DNA from: Gyrodactylus bullatarudis
Taxonomy: Eukaryota; Platyhelminthes; Monogenea; Gyrodactylidea; Gyrodactylidae
Direction: 5' to 3'
Assembly (NCBI GenBank): GCA_012064415.1
Contig: SSNU01000315.1
Location: 6,790-54,121, forward strand
Length of the DNA stretch: 47,332 bases
Positions 1-8,590 of the stretch are shown one piece after another. The number at the start of each line of letters is the position of its first letter. Within the stretch, counting starts at the first letter, position 1. The notes below the pieces were generated by a model, which was not told where the DNA came from, did not search any database, and was given only the letters and a program-made list of their open reading frames with translations. The position numbers were made by a program, and so were the translations under genes.

Positions 1-2
1 AT

Positions 3-380
3 AATATACAATTGAAAATTGTATTTAAAACTCAAAGATTATTCAGTTTGATTCATAAGGATTTACTAAAACCTGAAGAAAAGACTCTTTTAATTTACAA
101 ATTCCAATGTGACTGTGGAGCTTCTTATATAGGTCGTACAATTAGGAAATTATCAACAAGATCAAATGATCACCTCAAGAAGGATACAGCTGTGACCAGA
201 CACATCAAACAGGAGAATCATGAAGCTTCAATTTCAAACTTCTCAATTTTTTATAAAAATGCGGGTGATGACAGCACGGATTTGTGGGCGCAGGAGAAAT
301 TCATCATCAATCACTTTAAGCCAAATCTGTGTGTTCAAAAAAACTACTCTTATAACCTTCAATTACCCTGGCTTATGTGA
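3..380 (+). CDS. PLE group A copy 1: GIY-YIG endonuclease end (cut by window edge)
   Basis: This is the C-terminal part of a Penelope-like retroelement protein. The frame is open from base 3 to the stop at 378-380, and the upstream part lies outside the window. The GIY-YIG nuclease is recognised by the paired cysteines CDC, then SYIGRT, the arginine-bearing RKLSTR, a histidine in DHLKK, the acidic QEKF and the closing PNLCVQ. The protein ends LQLPWLM, where sister copies have LQLPWPM. In PLEs this domain nicks target DNA to prime reverse transcription. What is visible has no stop or frameshift, so this is one of the better preserved ends in the window. Identity as a PLE is secure; activity cannot be judged. 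Confidence 0.88.
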   Translation, partial: NIQLKIVFKTQRLFSLIHKDLLKPEEKTLLIYKFQCDCGASYIGRTIRKLSTRSNDHLKKDTAVTRHIKQENHEASISNFSIFYKNAGDDSTDLWAQEKFIINHFKPNLCVQKNYSYNLQLPWLM

Positions 381-600
381 GCTTTTCCACCTTTCTCTCC
401 ACTGTTGCTATTTATTGGAGAGTTTTGGTGTTTTTTCAGCTTGCATTTATTCTAATTTTCAACTTTTACTATACTTCTTTCAAAATTTGTAAAATATTAT
501 TTTCATTGAATTTAAAACTTTTATCATTATTTATGTGTCACTACTGATGAACCATAAAGAAATGTACATTTGGTGAATAAAATTTTTTTTTATAACTACA
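381..600 (+). mobile_element. PLE group A copy 1: 3' region / pseudo-LTR
   Basis: This non-coding tail recurs after every group A open frame. Markers are GAGCTTTTC just after the stop, TATTTATTGGAGAGTTTTGG, GTTTTTTCAGCT, a T-rich tract, a ribozyme motif, and an end near TAACTACA. Sister copies have TATACCTACAAATACA at the same end (13069-13090 minus, 35010-35030 plus), which marks the likely element boundary at about 597-600. Confidence 0.75.
538..576 (+). ncRNA. Hammerhead ribozyme motif, PLE group A copy 1
   Basis: The core CTGATGA is at 544-550 and GAAA at 559-562. Helix I pairs TCACTA (538-543) with TGGTGA (571-576), six pairs including one G-U. Helix III is the palindrome TGTACA (563-568), followed by TT as the U16.1 and H17 positions. 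Hammerheads in PLE pseudo-LTRs are known from published work. The weak point is helix II: ACCATAAA (551-558) gives no convincing stem, so cleavage activity is doubtful. Confidence 0.65.
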
Positions 601-660
601 GCTTGACGATCCTGATAGACGACAGGATTACCTATGAGTTTTATTAAAGGATAAATCGGT

Positions 661-705
661 ACCACTGAAGAAGTCGTGAACACAATCACCATCGAAACTT
701 TTGGT
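661..705 (+). ncRNA. Hammerhead-like motif with CTGAAGA core
   Basis: CTGAAGA (665-671) fits the CUGANGA core and GAAA lies at 694-697. Between them GTGA (676-679) pairs with TCAC (686-689) as a partial helix II with inner mismatches. ACCA (661-664) can pair with TGGT (702-705) as helix I. Only CTTT separates GAAA from helix I, which leaves almost no helix III. It may be a decayed PLE ribozyme of another family, or chance. Confidence 0.3.
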
Positions 706-739
706 TGACCATGGCTGAGAATTCTAATATTGACCAAAG

Positions 740-1110
740 TTTTAATAAATTTTGTTATAAATATAAATCGGTGTGATCCTCACTAAAGCATGAGAAACCC
801 ACATTATGAGAAGACAATCTCTATCAAGTTAGAATTCTTATGGATATAATTTCCAGTGATCACACTTTGCTAATAGGTTAATTGTCTAAAAACACTGTAA
901 TTTCTACATGTTGTTTATTTACAAAGTGGTCGGATTAATATGTGGAGCACTTCGAATATTTTAAACTGTGGACTGTAAGTTTATATTTCATGATTTCATG
1001 AGCTAATTTAAGAATATACCACGAAAAACATCGACTTTCTGAAAGATGTACCATCATAATTGTCGCTTCAATTGTGAAGAACTAAGGCGGTTAAAACACT
1101 GGGATTTCAA
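740..1110. other. Gap with left end of a Tc1 transposon
   Basis: No reading frame is convincing here. Bases about 915-975 (TTAATATGTGGAGCAC and TTTTAAACTGTGGAC) recur inverted at 4205-4262 and weakly near 3575-3600. This suggests a transposon terminal or subterminal repeat just upstream of the Tc1 coding remnant. Bases 893-925 (AACACTGTAATTTCTA and TTATTTACAAA) recur at 46238-46285. Confidence 0.45.
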
Positions 1111-1112
1111 AT

Positions 1113-1446
1113 AGAGAAATCTCACGAAGATTCGAATGCTCTCCTGCAACAATTACAAGAATTTTTAACAAGAAAACCTACAATTAAAATTCAAAAAAGC
1201 CTGGCCGAAAACCAAAATTTACAAAACTTCAGAGAGGGCAGATCAAAATACTCCTTACTAAAAACTTTATGAACTGCAACCAGGCAAAAGCAAAGCTAGA
1301 TCTGAGTCTAAATTTAAGAACCATTCAAAAAAAATTGAAAATGACTTGGAGGAAGTCGAAAAAAGTGTCAAAACTTTCACGGTGGAGCTTCAATTATGGT
1401 ATGGGGAGCGATTCATTCCAAAGGAACCTTACCTATAGTCATTGTT
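1113..1446 (+). pseudogene. Tc1-like transposase, 5' part
   Basis: This is the first half of a DDE transposase of the Tc1 group. Bases 1113-1180 encode a helix-turn-helix stretch, REISRRFECSPATITRIFN. After a frameshift come KPGRKPKFTKLQRG and the second DNA-binding region NCNQAKAKLDLSLNLRTI. Bases 1381-1446 encode GGASIMVWGAIHSKGTLP, a hallmark of the Tc1 catalytic domain (family pattern GG.S.MVWG). Part of the catalytic domain between these, including the first aspartate, is missing. The frame stops where PLE sequence begins, and the C-terminal part resumes at 3323. The gene is dead, interrupted and internally deleted. Confidence 0.82.
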
Positions 1447-3321
1447 TTAACTAAGCCTGATAAGGGAAAGAGTATAGAGATTATTATAAGGCAGGGTTTG
1501 ATTTTCTTTCAGATGAAAGTAAATTCGTTAATACAGGAAAGGATAGATCTTCGTATTATAAGTCAATGGAATTCATGGAACGTTCGATGTATAAAATAGC
1601 TAAGGGATTATTTGATAGAAATATCATTTCGGATAAAACTAGGAATTTTATAGCTAAGAAACATACTAGGATGTCAAGATTATATCTACATCCTAAGATA
1701 CATAAGATAACTGATGGAATTGTTCCTGAGATTTTTCCGAGTCGGCCGATCTTGGACATGTCGTCATGTCCACAATATAATTTAGCTAAATGGTTAATTG
1801 ATATCTTGAAACCTATTCATACATATTATGCTAAATATGTTGTCAAAGATACTTTTTCATTTGTTGATAAAGTCAAGGATTTAAATATAGGTTCTAACTA
1901 GATGATCTCATTTGATGTAAGTTCTTTATTTCCTAGTATTCCTATAGAGGAAACTTAGGCTATCATTAAATCTTTTATTGATGAACATGAGGGTTTTGAG
2001 TAGTCAAGCCTGGAAATAGCAGATCTTATTAGGATTTGCTGTACAGATTTTCCTCTATCTTTTTCAGAACAAAGTCTTCATACAGAAAGATGGAATAGCC
2101 ATGGGTTCACCTCTTAGTCCTCTATTGGCAGATATCTTTCTAGGTTGGTTAGAACTTAATAAAATGTCAGATACTATCAATTCTTTCACTGATGTTTACA
2201 TCAGATATGTCGATGACACTTTTATGTTGATGAAGCAGATGACTTTCTCTTAAAGATGAACACGTTTCATCCAAATATTAAATTTACTATGGAAAAGAAA
2301 TCTAATGGTGCTTTGGGTTTTTTAGATGTTAAGCTAACCAGAAAAGAGGATGGATCAATCCTAAGAAATATTTTCAAGAAGAAGACTGATAATGGGAAAT
2401 ATCTTCATTATGCCAGTTTCAGTCCTATCTCGCATAAAGTTGGCTTAGTGATTGGTCTAGGAAAAAGGATAAGAAGAATAGCAAGTCCGGAGGAATGGCA
2501 GAATGAAATAGATAATTCGAATTTATGTTTAATGGAAAATGTTTATCCAAGGAAGTTTGTGGACAAATAAGTAATAAATAATTTCAGAGAATAGGGATGA
2601 AGATGTCAATACAGATGAAATGGAAAAAACTAAGATTTTCATTAGACTCAACTTCAAAGGCGACGGTTTTAGTAATGACATTAGAAGAAGACTCAACAAT
2701 CTCATTGATCAACATTACAATAATATACAATTGAAAATTGTATTTAAAACACAGAGACTGTTTAGTTTGATTCATAAAGATTTACTCAAGCCGGAGTAGA
2801 AGACTCTACTAATTTATAAATTCCAATGTGACTGTGGTGCTTCTTACATAGGTAGAACAATTAGGAAGCTGTCTACAAGATCAAGTGACCATCTGAATAA
2901 GGACACTGCGGTAACTAGGCATATCAAACAGGAGAAACATGCTGCTTCAGTTTCGAATTTTTCTATTTTGTATAAAAACCCTGGAGATGACAGCATAGAT
3001 GGGTCAAAGAGAAATTTCTTATTAACCTATATAAACCTAATCTATGTGTTCAGAAAAATTATTCCTATAATCTTCAACTCCCTTGGCCTATGTGAGCTTT
3101 TTCACTTTTCTCTCCACAGTTGCTATTAATTGGAGAGTTTTGGTGTTTTTTCAGCTTCCATATTATTCTAATTTTATTCAGCTTTTACTATTTCTATCAT
3201 TATTTGTAAATTATTATCTTGAATGAATCTTTTAACTCTTATAATTTTTATAGCAATGCCATTGATGATGCTTAAGAAATACGTATATGGTTTTAAATAT
3301 ATCTCTTTCTTACATATTTCC
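1447..3321 (+). mobile_element. PLE group A copy 2, inserted in Tc1
   Basis: This is a 5'-truncated PLE from the first RT motif to the pseudo-LTR. In order: TKPDKGK at 1451; RLYLHPKIHK and RPILDMSSCPQYNLAKW (about 1670-1800); motif A region MISFDVSSLFPSIP at 1902-1946; IQKDGIAMGSPLSPLLAD (about 2080-2140); YIRYVDDTFMLMK with the catalytic YVDD (about 2200-2240); FLDVKLTRKEDGS; then the linker and the GIY-YIG domain ending LQLPWPM with the stop at 3093-3095. Stops in the motif A region (1901, 1958, 2001), frameshifts near 2060 and 2995, and a small deletion at about 2237 disable it. The 3' region carries a decayed hammerhead. Tc1 sequence flanks both sides. Confidence 0.87.
3259..3290 (+). ncRNA. 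Decayed hammerhead motif, PLE group A copy 2
   Basis: The core reads TTGATGA (3262-3268) instead of CTGATGA, with GAAA at 3276-3279. Helix III is the palindrome TACGTA (3280-3285). CCA (3259-3261) pairs with TGG (3288-3290). The changed first core base should abolish cleavage. The palindromic helix III survives with a sequence different from that of other copies. Confidence 0.55.
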
Positions 3322-3322
3322 A

Positions 3323-3556
3323 AACAATGAGATTGATTTTATTGATTGGCCACCCTGATGTCCAGACCTTAACCCAATAGAAAACTTATGGGGACTTTTA
3401 TCTCAAAGCATTTATTCAAATGGAAGGCAGTTTGAAAATGTCCATGAACTTAAATGTGAAATTATAAAAATGTGATCAGAATTAACTGAAAATGATATAA
3501 AACCATTCATTAAATCTATTAACAAAAAATGTTTCGATGCTATAGAAAAAAGGTGA
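3323..3556 (+). pseudogene. Tc1-like transposase, 3' part
   Basis: This is the C-terminal end of the transposase interrupted at 1446. It reads FIDWPP, a stop, CPDLNPIENLWG and then a helical tail ending DAIEKR and a stop. PDLNPIENLW carries the third catalytic acidic residue of Tc1/mariner enzymes (family form PPQSPDLNPIENLW), so the TGA at the Q position is a point mutation. A second TGA lies in KM*SEL. Strand and frame order match the 5' part, so both halves are one gene split by the PLE. Confidence 0.86.
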
Positions 3557-3693
3557 ATTTTCGGGTTAATATAGAGTTTTTCACATATTAGTTCGTTTTT
3601 AACTTCAATAAAAAATAGTTCTTATACTTGTACAGGGAAAGATGAAAAGGTAAAAAAATTCATTCAGACATCAATTGATAGAGAATTATATAA

Positions 3694-4164
3694 CACTGCT
3701 CGAAACAGGTTATAGAGATTTAACCAAATTCACAAATGATGTACAGAATTTCGCGCTGACTCCAAATATACTAATTTTAATGTTTCCTGAAAAAATTAAG
3801 GGATAATAGCCCTCGAAGTTATTTTATTATTTTTTTCAATGGGTCCTAATTTCACTTCCTCGCAAGATATCACAGTAGAAAATATATCATTAGATAGTAG
3901 ATGAAGAAAACTATAACACATCAAAAATTCAAATCAATAAGAAAAATAGTAAAAAAGTTATAAGACTTTGAAGGTTAAATATCAATAAGAAATGTTAATT
4001 CTTTTGTAACTAACAAAAATGAAAAAACTTCGAGGGCTATTATCTCTTATTTTTTCGGGAAACATATTCTGAAATTAGTATATATGAAATCAGCGCGAAA
4101 TTCTGTACATCATGTGTAAATTTGGTTAAACCTCTAAAAAAAGTTGAAAAATTTCCGAGCAGTG
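3694..4164. repeat. Inverted-repeat MITE, 471 bp
   Basis: The ends are CACTGCTCG (3694-3702) and its reverse complement CGAGCAGTG (4156-4164). Arms of about 120-130 bp (roughly 3694-3825 and 4025-4164) are imperfect reverse complements: GATGTACAGAATTTCGCGCT, ATACTAATTT and ATAATAGCCCTCGAAGTT all recur inverted. The centre has no coding frame. CACTGCTC-type ends resemble Tc1/mariner termini, so a non-autonomous Tc1/mariner derivative is likely. I see no clean TA duplication. Confidence 0.75.
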
Positions 4165-4204
4165 AAATTTACCGAATGGTATTAGTTTCAAAAATTAATC
4201 ATTT

Positions 4205-4262
4205 TAAATAAGTCCACAGTTTAAAATATTCAAAGTGTTTCACATATTAATTCGACTATAAG
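4205..4262 (-). repeat. Inverted copy of Tc1 end
   Basis: GTCCACAGTTTAAAATATTC and CACATATTAATTCGAC are the reverse complement of the end near 925-975. It may be the far terminal repeat of the Tc1, with the MITE lying just inside, or a second truncated copy. Confidence 0.5.
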
Positions 4263-4556
4263 AGTCATGAATGGAAATATTATGTGAGCTGAAAAAACAC
4301 CAAAAACTCTTCAATAAATAGCAACAGTGAAGAGAAAAGGGAAAAAGCTCACATAGGCTATGGTAATTGAAGATTATAAGAGTAACTTTTCTGAACACAC
4401 AGGTTTAGTTTAAGGTGATTGATGAGGAATTTCTCCTTCACTCACACATCTGTTCTGTCATCCCCTGGGTCAAGTAAATCCTTATGGATTCAACTGAACA
4501 ATCTCTGAGTTTTGAATACATTTTTCAATTGTTTATTGTTATAATGGTGATCGACC
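4256..4556 (-). pseudogene. PLE group A copy 3: 3' end with nuclease deletion
   Basis: On the minus strand this is the pre-GIY-YIG linker (equivalent of LKIVFKTQ and FSLIHKDLL), then directly the last 30 or so codons and the shared 3' region. The joint near 4471 removes the CDCGASYIGRT core and the catalytic arginine and histidine, so the nuclease cannot work. It adjoins the PLE piece of another group on the plus strand. Confidence 0.72.
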
Positions 4557-4577
4557 ATAACTCATCTGTTTTTTTCA

Positions 4578-4890
4578 GAAAAATCCCTATCCTGCGATAC
4601 ATGTCCTTAGCGAAACATTTTTGGAGCAAACTGATCGACTCACAGCAAGTTCAGATGAGACAAGAGACCGATTTATTATAGTCACTAAGGATGCTTGGCA
4701 GCAATTCAAACAGAGGAAGACAAAATTTCCTTATCTGACTAAACCCATTTTGACGCTATCAATGATTTGAGAAAAGATCCAGAATTGTTATTGTGCCATC
4801 TAGATAAGGGAATTGGAATCGCAGTTGTACCAAAAAATGATTATTTACAGAAAGGTAAAGCGTTATTCAGTGAAGATTGAAGAATGTATA
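4578..4890 (+). pseudogene. PLE group D fragment 1: N-terminal region and first RT motif
   Basis: A TTTTTTTCAG, which looks like a splice acceptor, precedes a frame reading TKDAWQQFKQRKTKFPYLTKP. After a frameshift near 4750 it continues as AINDLRKDPELLLCHLDKGI and GIAVVPKNDYLQKGKALF. The block LLLCHLDKGIGIAVV matches the opening RT motif of PLEs (family form KxDKGxGxV) and aligns with 17473-17600. The frame stops at 4878-4880. Nothing downstream continues the RT. Confidence 0.65.
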
Positions 4891-4919
4891 GTCAGAAGAG
4901 TTAATTTGGGATTGATAAT

Positions 4920-5771
4920 TTTAAAAGCAGCATGCATGTTTCTATATCTACAACAACTATAATATCATCACTTACTTATTGGGCCCAATTTTTTTTTGAA
5001 TTCTTCAGCCTCATCCTTATAAGTTTCATCTAGCTTGAAATCCCAAACGGATTTTATTTTATCTCGAGCAATATCTGATAATGCTTTACTCAAATGCAAT
5101 AATTTCATTTTCCTCATAACTCGTAAACTGCCAATTAACCATTGTATTTACTCGTTCAAATAAGAAACTATAGTTTCAAGATTGTAATAATCTGCGTCAT
5201 AGAATTCTGAAAATACAATAAATCATCACATGAATTCAGATTATAGATAACTTATTTTATCTGTTATCTTGATTTGATTACTTAAGGTTTATGAAAAATT
5301 CTCGCTTCTCGGTTAGAGAAGAATGCTCGAGATTAAGGAGAAAAATTACTGAAATATATGAAATCCTGATACAGGTAATCGCATGCTTCTAATATATGAA
5401 AAAGTCTGTTCCTTATTGCCAATCAGGAGACACAAAGGTTTTGACTAAATCGAGTAACCAAATTAAGGGAAAAAATAGGAGGTGTATAACATTCTGAATT
5501 GTATTTCAATTCAATAAAAATACAATATTTGAATTTTACTTTTACAGACAAAAATGATACTTTTTATAACTCAAATTGACACCAAATAAAATTTAACATG
5601 GGACATATAAGAAGGTGGTTTTCAAGGCTTATTAACCCTATTATATAAAGGTTAAAGTTTTAAGGTCAAATATAAAATGATTCGTATTTGTTAAAAATTT
5701 AAGGGTACTAACATTATTCGTTCAATTAATTGTTAATTTTTTTTGATTTCCTATTCATTATTTATCGATTA
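4920..5771. other. No recognised feature
   Basis: This is AT-rich sequence with no frame, repeat or terminal structure I could support. The 100 or so bases before 5772 may include the 5' flank of the transposon relic that follows. Confidence 0.4.
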
Positions 5772-6540
5772 ATGCCTAAGCATGATGGATGGATTAGAGA
5801 AAGAGTGAGGATCGTTATTGGCTTGAATTTGGTAAATTATCAAATATATCAAAGGCATATTGTTGGGTCAACAGTAATTGAGAAAACAATCTTTCAAGAG
5901 GGGAAAGAAATAACATGAAAAAAGCAAAAGATAAAGTTGACAAGGGTCACATTGAAAGATTGCTGTGATCATTACCAAAGTGTTTATAATCAACCCATCT
6001 CTGTGGCAACCATTCAAAATAGGCTAAATGGGCAAGGTTTCACACTAAAAAAAAATTTACATTGTATTCGAGATATTTCCTCACAAGGATTAATTCATTT
6101 TAAGATACAAAGAGGCAGCTTCACCAAGGAATGCTTCCATCAGTACCTCCTTCAATTGAAAGAAGTATGCCAGAATGATGGTATTTTTCCGTGTACTTTG
6201 GTCATTGATAATGCACCGTGCCACTCAGCTTGTGAGGTAAGTATTGAAGAAGAAAATTAAAAAATACTTAGACCGGCCCCCTATTCATATCTCATAAATC
6301 CTATTGAAGAAGTATGGAGCATATTTAAAAGTAAAGTTTGGATACGGGGAAAGAAGAAATTCTTGAACATTCAAGAACTGGAGAAGACATCCCTAAGTCT
6401 GAGTTCAATACGAGAATTTTGGAATTAGGAGCAAATAATGTCATAAACCAGGTTTCCCCATACTCAATAGCGGGTTGTACAAGACACATTGAAAAGTATT
6501 TCCCTGTAATAATAAATAAGCAAGACTCAAATGAATGAAG
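5772..6540 (+). pseudogene. Tc1/mariner (IS630-type) transposase relic
   Basis: The start MPKHDGWIRERVRIVIGL opens an N-terminal helix-turn-helix, followed by a frameshift near 5918-5937 and a second DNA-binding part, VTLKDCCDHY to IQNRLNGQGF. A deletion after HCIRDIS (about 6085) removes the first catalytic aspartate. Then come LVIDNAPCHS with the second aspartate (about 6202-6231) and, after a TAA at 6258, LINPIEEVWS with the third acidic residue (about 6290-6320). A further frameshift leads to the tail IAGCTRHIEKYFP. It is not the Tc1 family found at 1113-3556. The foldback arm begins about 40 bp after it. Confidence 0.8.
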
Positions 6541-6796
6541 CGTCCCAGAATGAAATAAAAAAGTCCTATTTTGAATTCTATTCTTTCCCAAAACCCTTCC
6601 CCCTCCACCCCACAGAGGTGATGTCATCCCTGCTTATGATATGCATTGCATAGATATACGTTGGTATATTCATGACTAGACATGTCAATCTAAACTATCA
6701 TCTACATACCCTAACCTAGTCATGAGTGTGTGATAGACATTTCCTTACGTGTTATCATTATCCAGGAGCGTTCCATTTCTGTTTATATATTTCCAG

Positions 6797-7244
6797 GTTC
6801 AAAAGAAACTTGATAAAATCATCACATTCATCGGTCTCTCAGAAGAAGACAGATCGAGATGTTTTTCACGTCAGATCTGATTTTTATAGAAAACGTGATC
6901 AGTTTCTATTGACAATCATAATTGCCAACTTTGATGAATCTTATTCCGATTCAATTAGCTTTTCAAATCAGATCCTACCACAAATTTCTTTCGTTCGGGT
7001 GAAGAATCATTATAATTCTCTGAAGCACATACTGATGTACTTCTTTAACTTGAATCAGACAGTGCCAAATAAAATTTATGTTGTTGTTAATTTTAACGAA
7101 TTCTTGGGGCAGCACCTGCATCGCTGCTGTTTGATGTTTCCGCAGATAAATTTTGTTTTCTTCAATAGAAAATTAGACATTGAACATCGACTATCAGAGT
7201 TCAATTTTGAAGAATTGTACAAAAGATTTCCATCAAAATATTCT
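6797..7244 (+). CDS. Unrecognised open frame inside foldback loop
   Basis: About 149 codons are open without a stop in DNA where random frames close quickly. The wider open stretch (6726-7331) runs in from one foldback arm and out through the other. TATATATTTCCAG just before 6797 looks like a 3' splice site. The product has segments such as TDRDVFHVRSDFYRKRDQFL, ISFSNQILPQISFVRVKNHY, NKIYVVVNFNEF and FNFEELYKRFPSKY. I do not recognise the family. At 7245 it fuses in frame to a group C GIY-YIG fragment. It may be a captured host exon or an uncharacterised element protein. No start codon or promoter can be assigned. Confidence 0.4.
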
Positions 7245-7317
7245 GGCCGAACACAAAGCAGATTAGCTATTAGGATCAATGAGCATTTAAACAAGAATAG
7301 CTCATCAATCAAGAAAC
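7245..7317 (+). pseudogene. PLE group C GIY-YIG fragment in foldback loop
   Basis: These 73 bases match 8096-8168 exactly as far as I can read. They encode GRTQSRLAIRINEHLNKN, the catalytic-arginine part of the nuclease, in the same frame as in the group C copy. The fragment ends exactly where the right foldback arm begins, so the arm joint cut through a PLE. Confidence 0.85.
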
Positions 7318-7549
7318 ACGCTCCTGGATAATGATAACACGTAAGGAAATGTCTATCACACACTCATGACTAGGTTAGGGTATGTAGATGATAGTTTAGA
7401 TTGACATGTCTAGTCATGAATATATCAACGTATATCTATGCAATGCATATCATAAGCAGAGATGACATCACCTCTGTGGGGTGGAGGGGGAAGGGTTTTG
7501 GGAAAGAAAATAATTTTTCATTCCTTTTTAAAAATCTAAAATGATACTG

Positions 7550-7632
7550 TAATTTCATTGGTCGAAATTTGGGGTAGAAAGGATTCATATTTTTCACAAG
7601 TTGTCTCACTTTACAGAGCTTTTACCTGTAGA
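7550..7632 (+). promoter_or_regulatory. Promoter-like module upstream of PLE group C
   Basis: ATTGG (7557-7561) is followed by TTTGGGGTAGAAAGG (7568-7582) and then CACTTTACAGAGCTTTTACC (7608-7627). The same order occurs at the outer end of the 35-36 kb foldback (36190-36290), where TATATATAAG follows the G-rich block. Here the TATA-like site is degraded to ATTCATATTT. The segment ends at the joint with coding sequence near 7633. Confidence 0.5.
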
Positions 7633-8347
7633 AAGAAAACGGACACAGGAAAATACCTCCACTTCTCGATTTATTGCCCTAAGAGTTATAGGACTAGTGA
7701 AAAGAACTAAGCGTATAGTCAGTGAGGAAGAAGTATTGAGTGAGATCAATGAAATACAAAGGAGGTTAGAAGAAAACGGTTACCCTAATAAATTTGTTCA
7801 AAAATACATACAAAAAGCTTTAGAAGATGAAGCGACTCAAGAAGTAGAACAACAAGAACAAAACGAAGGGACTATCCCTATCTTCATTAAATTAAATTTC
7901 AAAGGAGTTAGTTTCAGTTATGGTCTAAGAAGAAAGTTGAATAATCTTGTAAATGAACATTACAATAATATAAAATTGAAGTTTGTATTCAAAACCACAA
8001 GTTTATTCAAATTCCATCTTAAAGACAAACTCAAAGAAACTGAACAATCTAATCTCATCTACTGCTTTGAAGCCTCATGTGGAGCTAGATATATAGGCCG
8101 AACACAAAGCAGATTAGCTATTAGGATCAATGAGCATTTAAACAAGAATAGCTCATCAATCAAGAAACACATTGATAGGTGCGGATGCGAGGCAAATGAA
8201 AGCAATTTTAAAATCATATATAAGGACTCAAGAGATAAACTTACAGACCTCAAAATTAGGGAAAAGTCTTACATGATGGTGGAGGATCCAAATCTGTGCA
8301 TCCAATAGAATTACACACACACTTTGGAACTACCATGGCCCAATTGA
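7633..8347 (+). pseudogene. PLE group C copy 1: linker and GIY-YIG endonuclease
   Basis: The protein enters at RKKTDTGKYLHFSIYCPKSY, after the RT palm, shifts frame through a small deletion near 7690, and continues KRTKRIVSEEEVLSEINEIQ. The linker holds LNFKGVSFSYGLRRKLNNL and the nuclease has SCGARYIGRTQSRLAIRI, NEHLNKN, the acidic REKS and DPNLCIQ. A TAG at 8306-8308 truncates it; beyond it the frame reads NYTHTLELPWPN and stops at 8345-8347, matching the LPWP(M) end of group A. The RT is absent. The nuclease core residues look intact, but the ending is lost. Confidence 0.82.
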
Positions 8348-8477
8348 TTTTTAATTTTTCTTTTCTTAAATTTTTTGGTTTTTCATCAATTGGAATTACG
8401 CAAGAGAACACTCACTACAATATTTTCATTCATTGCAATTCATTATAACTATTTTATTAAATATTGAACCAGGAATT

Positions 8478-8512
8478 GAGACTGACGAGACCTGGCGAAA
8501 TGTACATATCTC
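8478..8512 (+). ncRNA. Hammerhead ribozyme, PLE group C copy 1
   Basis: The core CTGACGA is at 8482-8488 and GAAA at 8497-8500. Helix I pairs GAGA (8478-8481) with TCTC (8509-8512). Helix III is the palindrome TGTACA (8501-8506), followed by TA as U16.1 and H17, giving cleavage after 8508. Helix II, GACCTGGC (8489-8496), has the usual G-C closing pair but a mismatch next to it. It lies about 130 nt after the end of the open frame, in the expected pseudo-LTR position. Confidence 0.75.
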
Positions 8513-8590
8513 TCTAAATATAGCTCTTTTGTTGAAATTTTAATTGATAAAAAATCTCAGACCAAAATTTTCTTAGATTACTAGGATCCA

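Larger units (their letters stand above)
6581..7508. repeat. Foldback element with 191-bp arms
   Basis: The arms are 6581-6771 and 7318-7508. They are reverse complements with only a few mismatches that I could see, for example near 6632 and 6662. The outer end starts TTCTTTCCCAAAACCC and runs into a CCCTTCCCCCTCCACCCC tract; the inner end is CCAGGAGCGT. Near-identical arms point to a recent origin or to gene conversion. The loop (6772-7317) holds an open frame joined to a PLE nuclease fragment. It lies between a transposase relic and PLE group C, and the same pyrimidine-rich style of end occurs at 35515-35545. Confidence 0.85.

Noticed and set aside
220..492. Plus-strand frame overlapping the copy 1 nuclease (also recurring at 13223-13459 and 41643-41918)
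   Set aside because: It is the out-of-phase shadow of the conserved GIY-YIG end and 3' region; its recurrence only reflects the repeated DNA.
4028..4170. Possible CRISPR or phage-type repeat
   Set aside because: It is the right arm of a eukaryotic inverted-repeat MITE. There are no spacers, and the whole window is eukaryotic repeat DNA.
7601..7632. Translation start of PLE group C at 7601
   Set aside because: The segment is the promoter-like repeat end found at 36258-36290 without coding, so the ATG-like start is an artefact of the joint.
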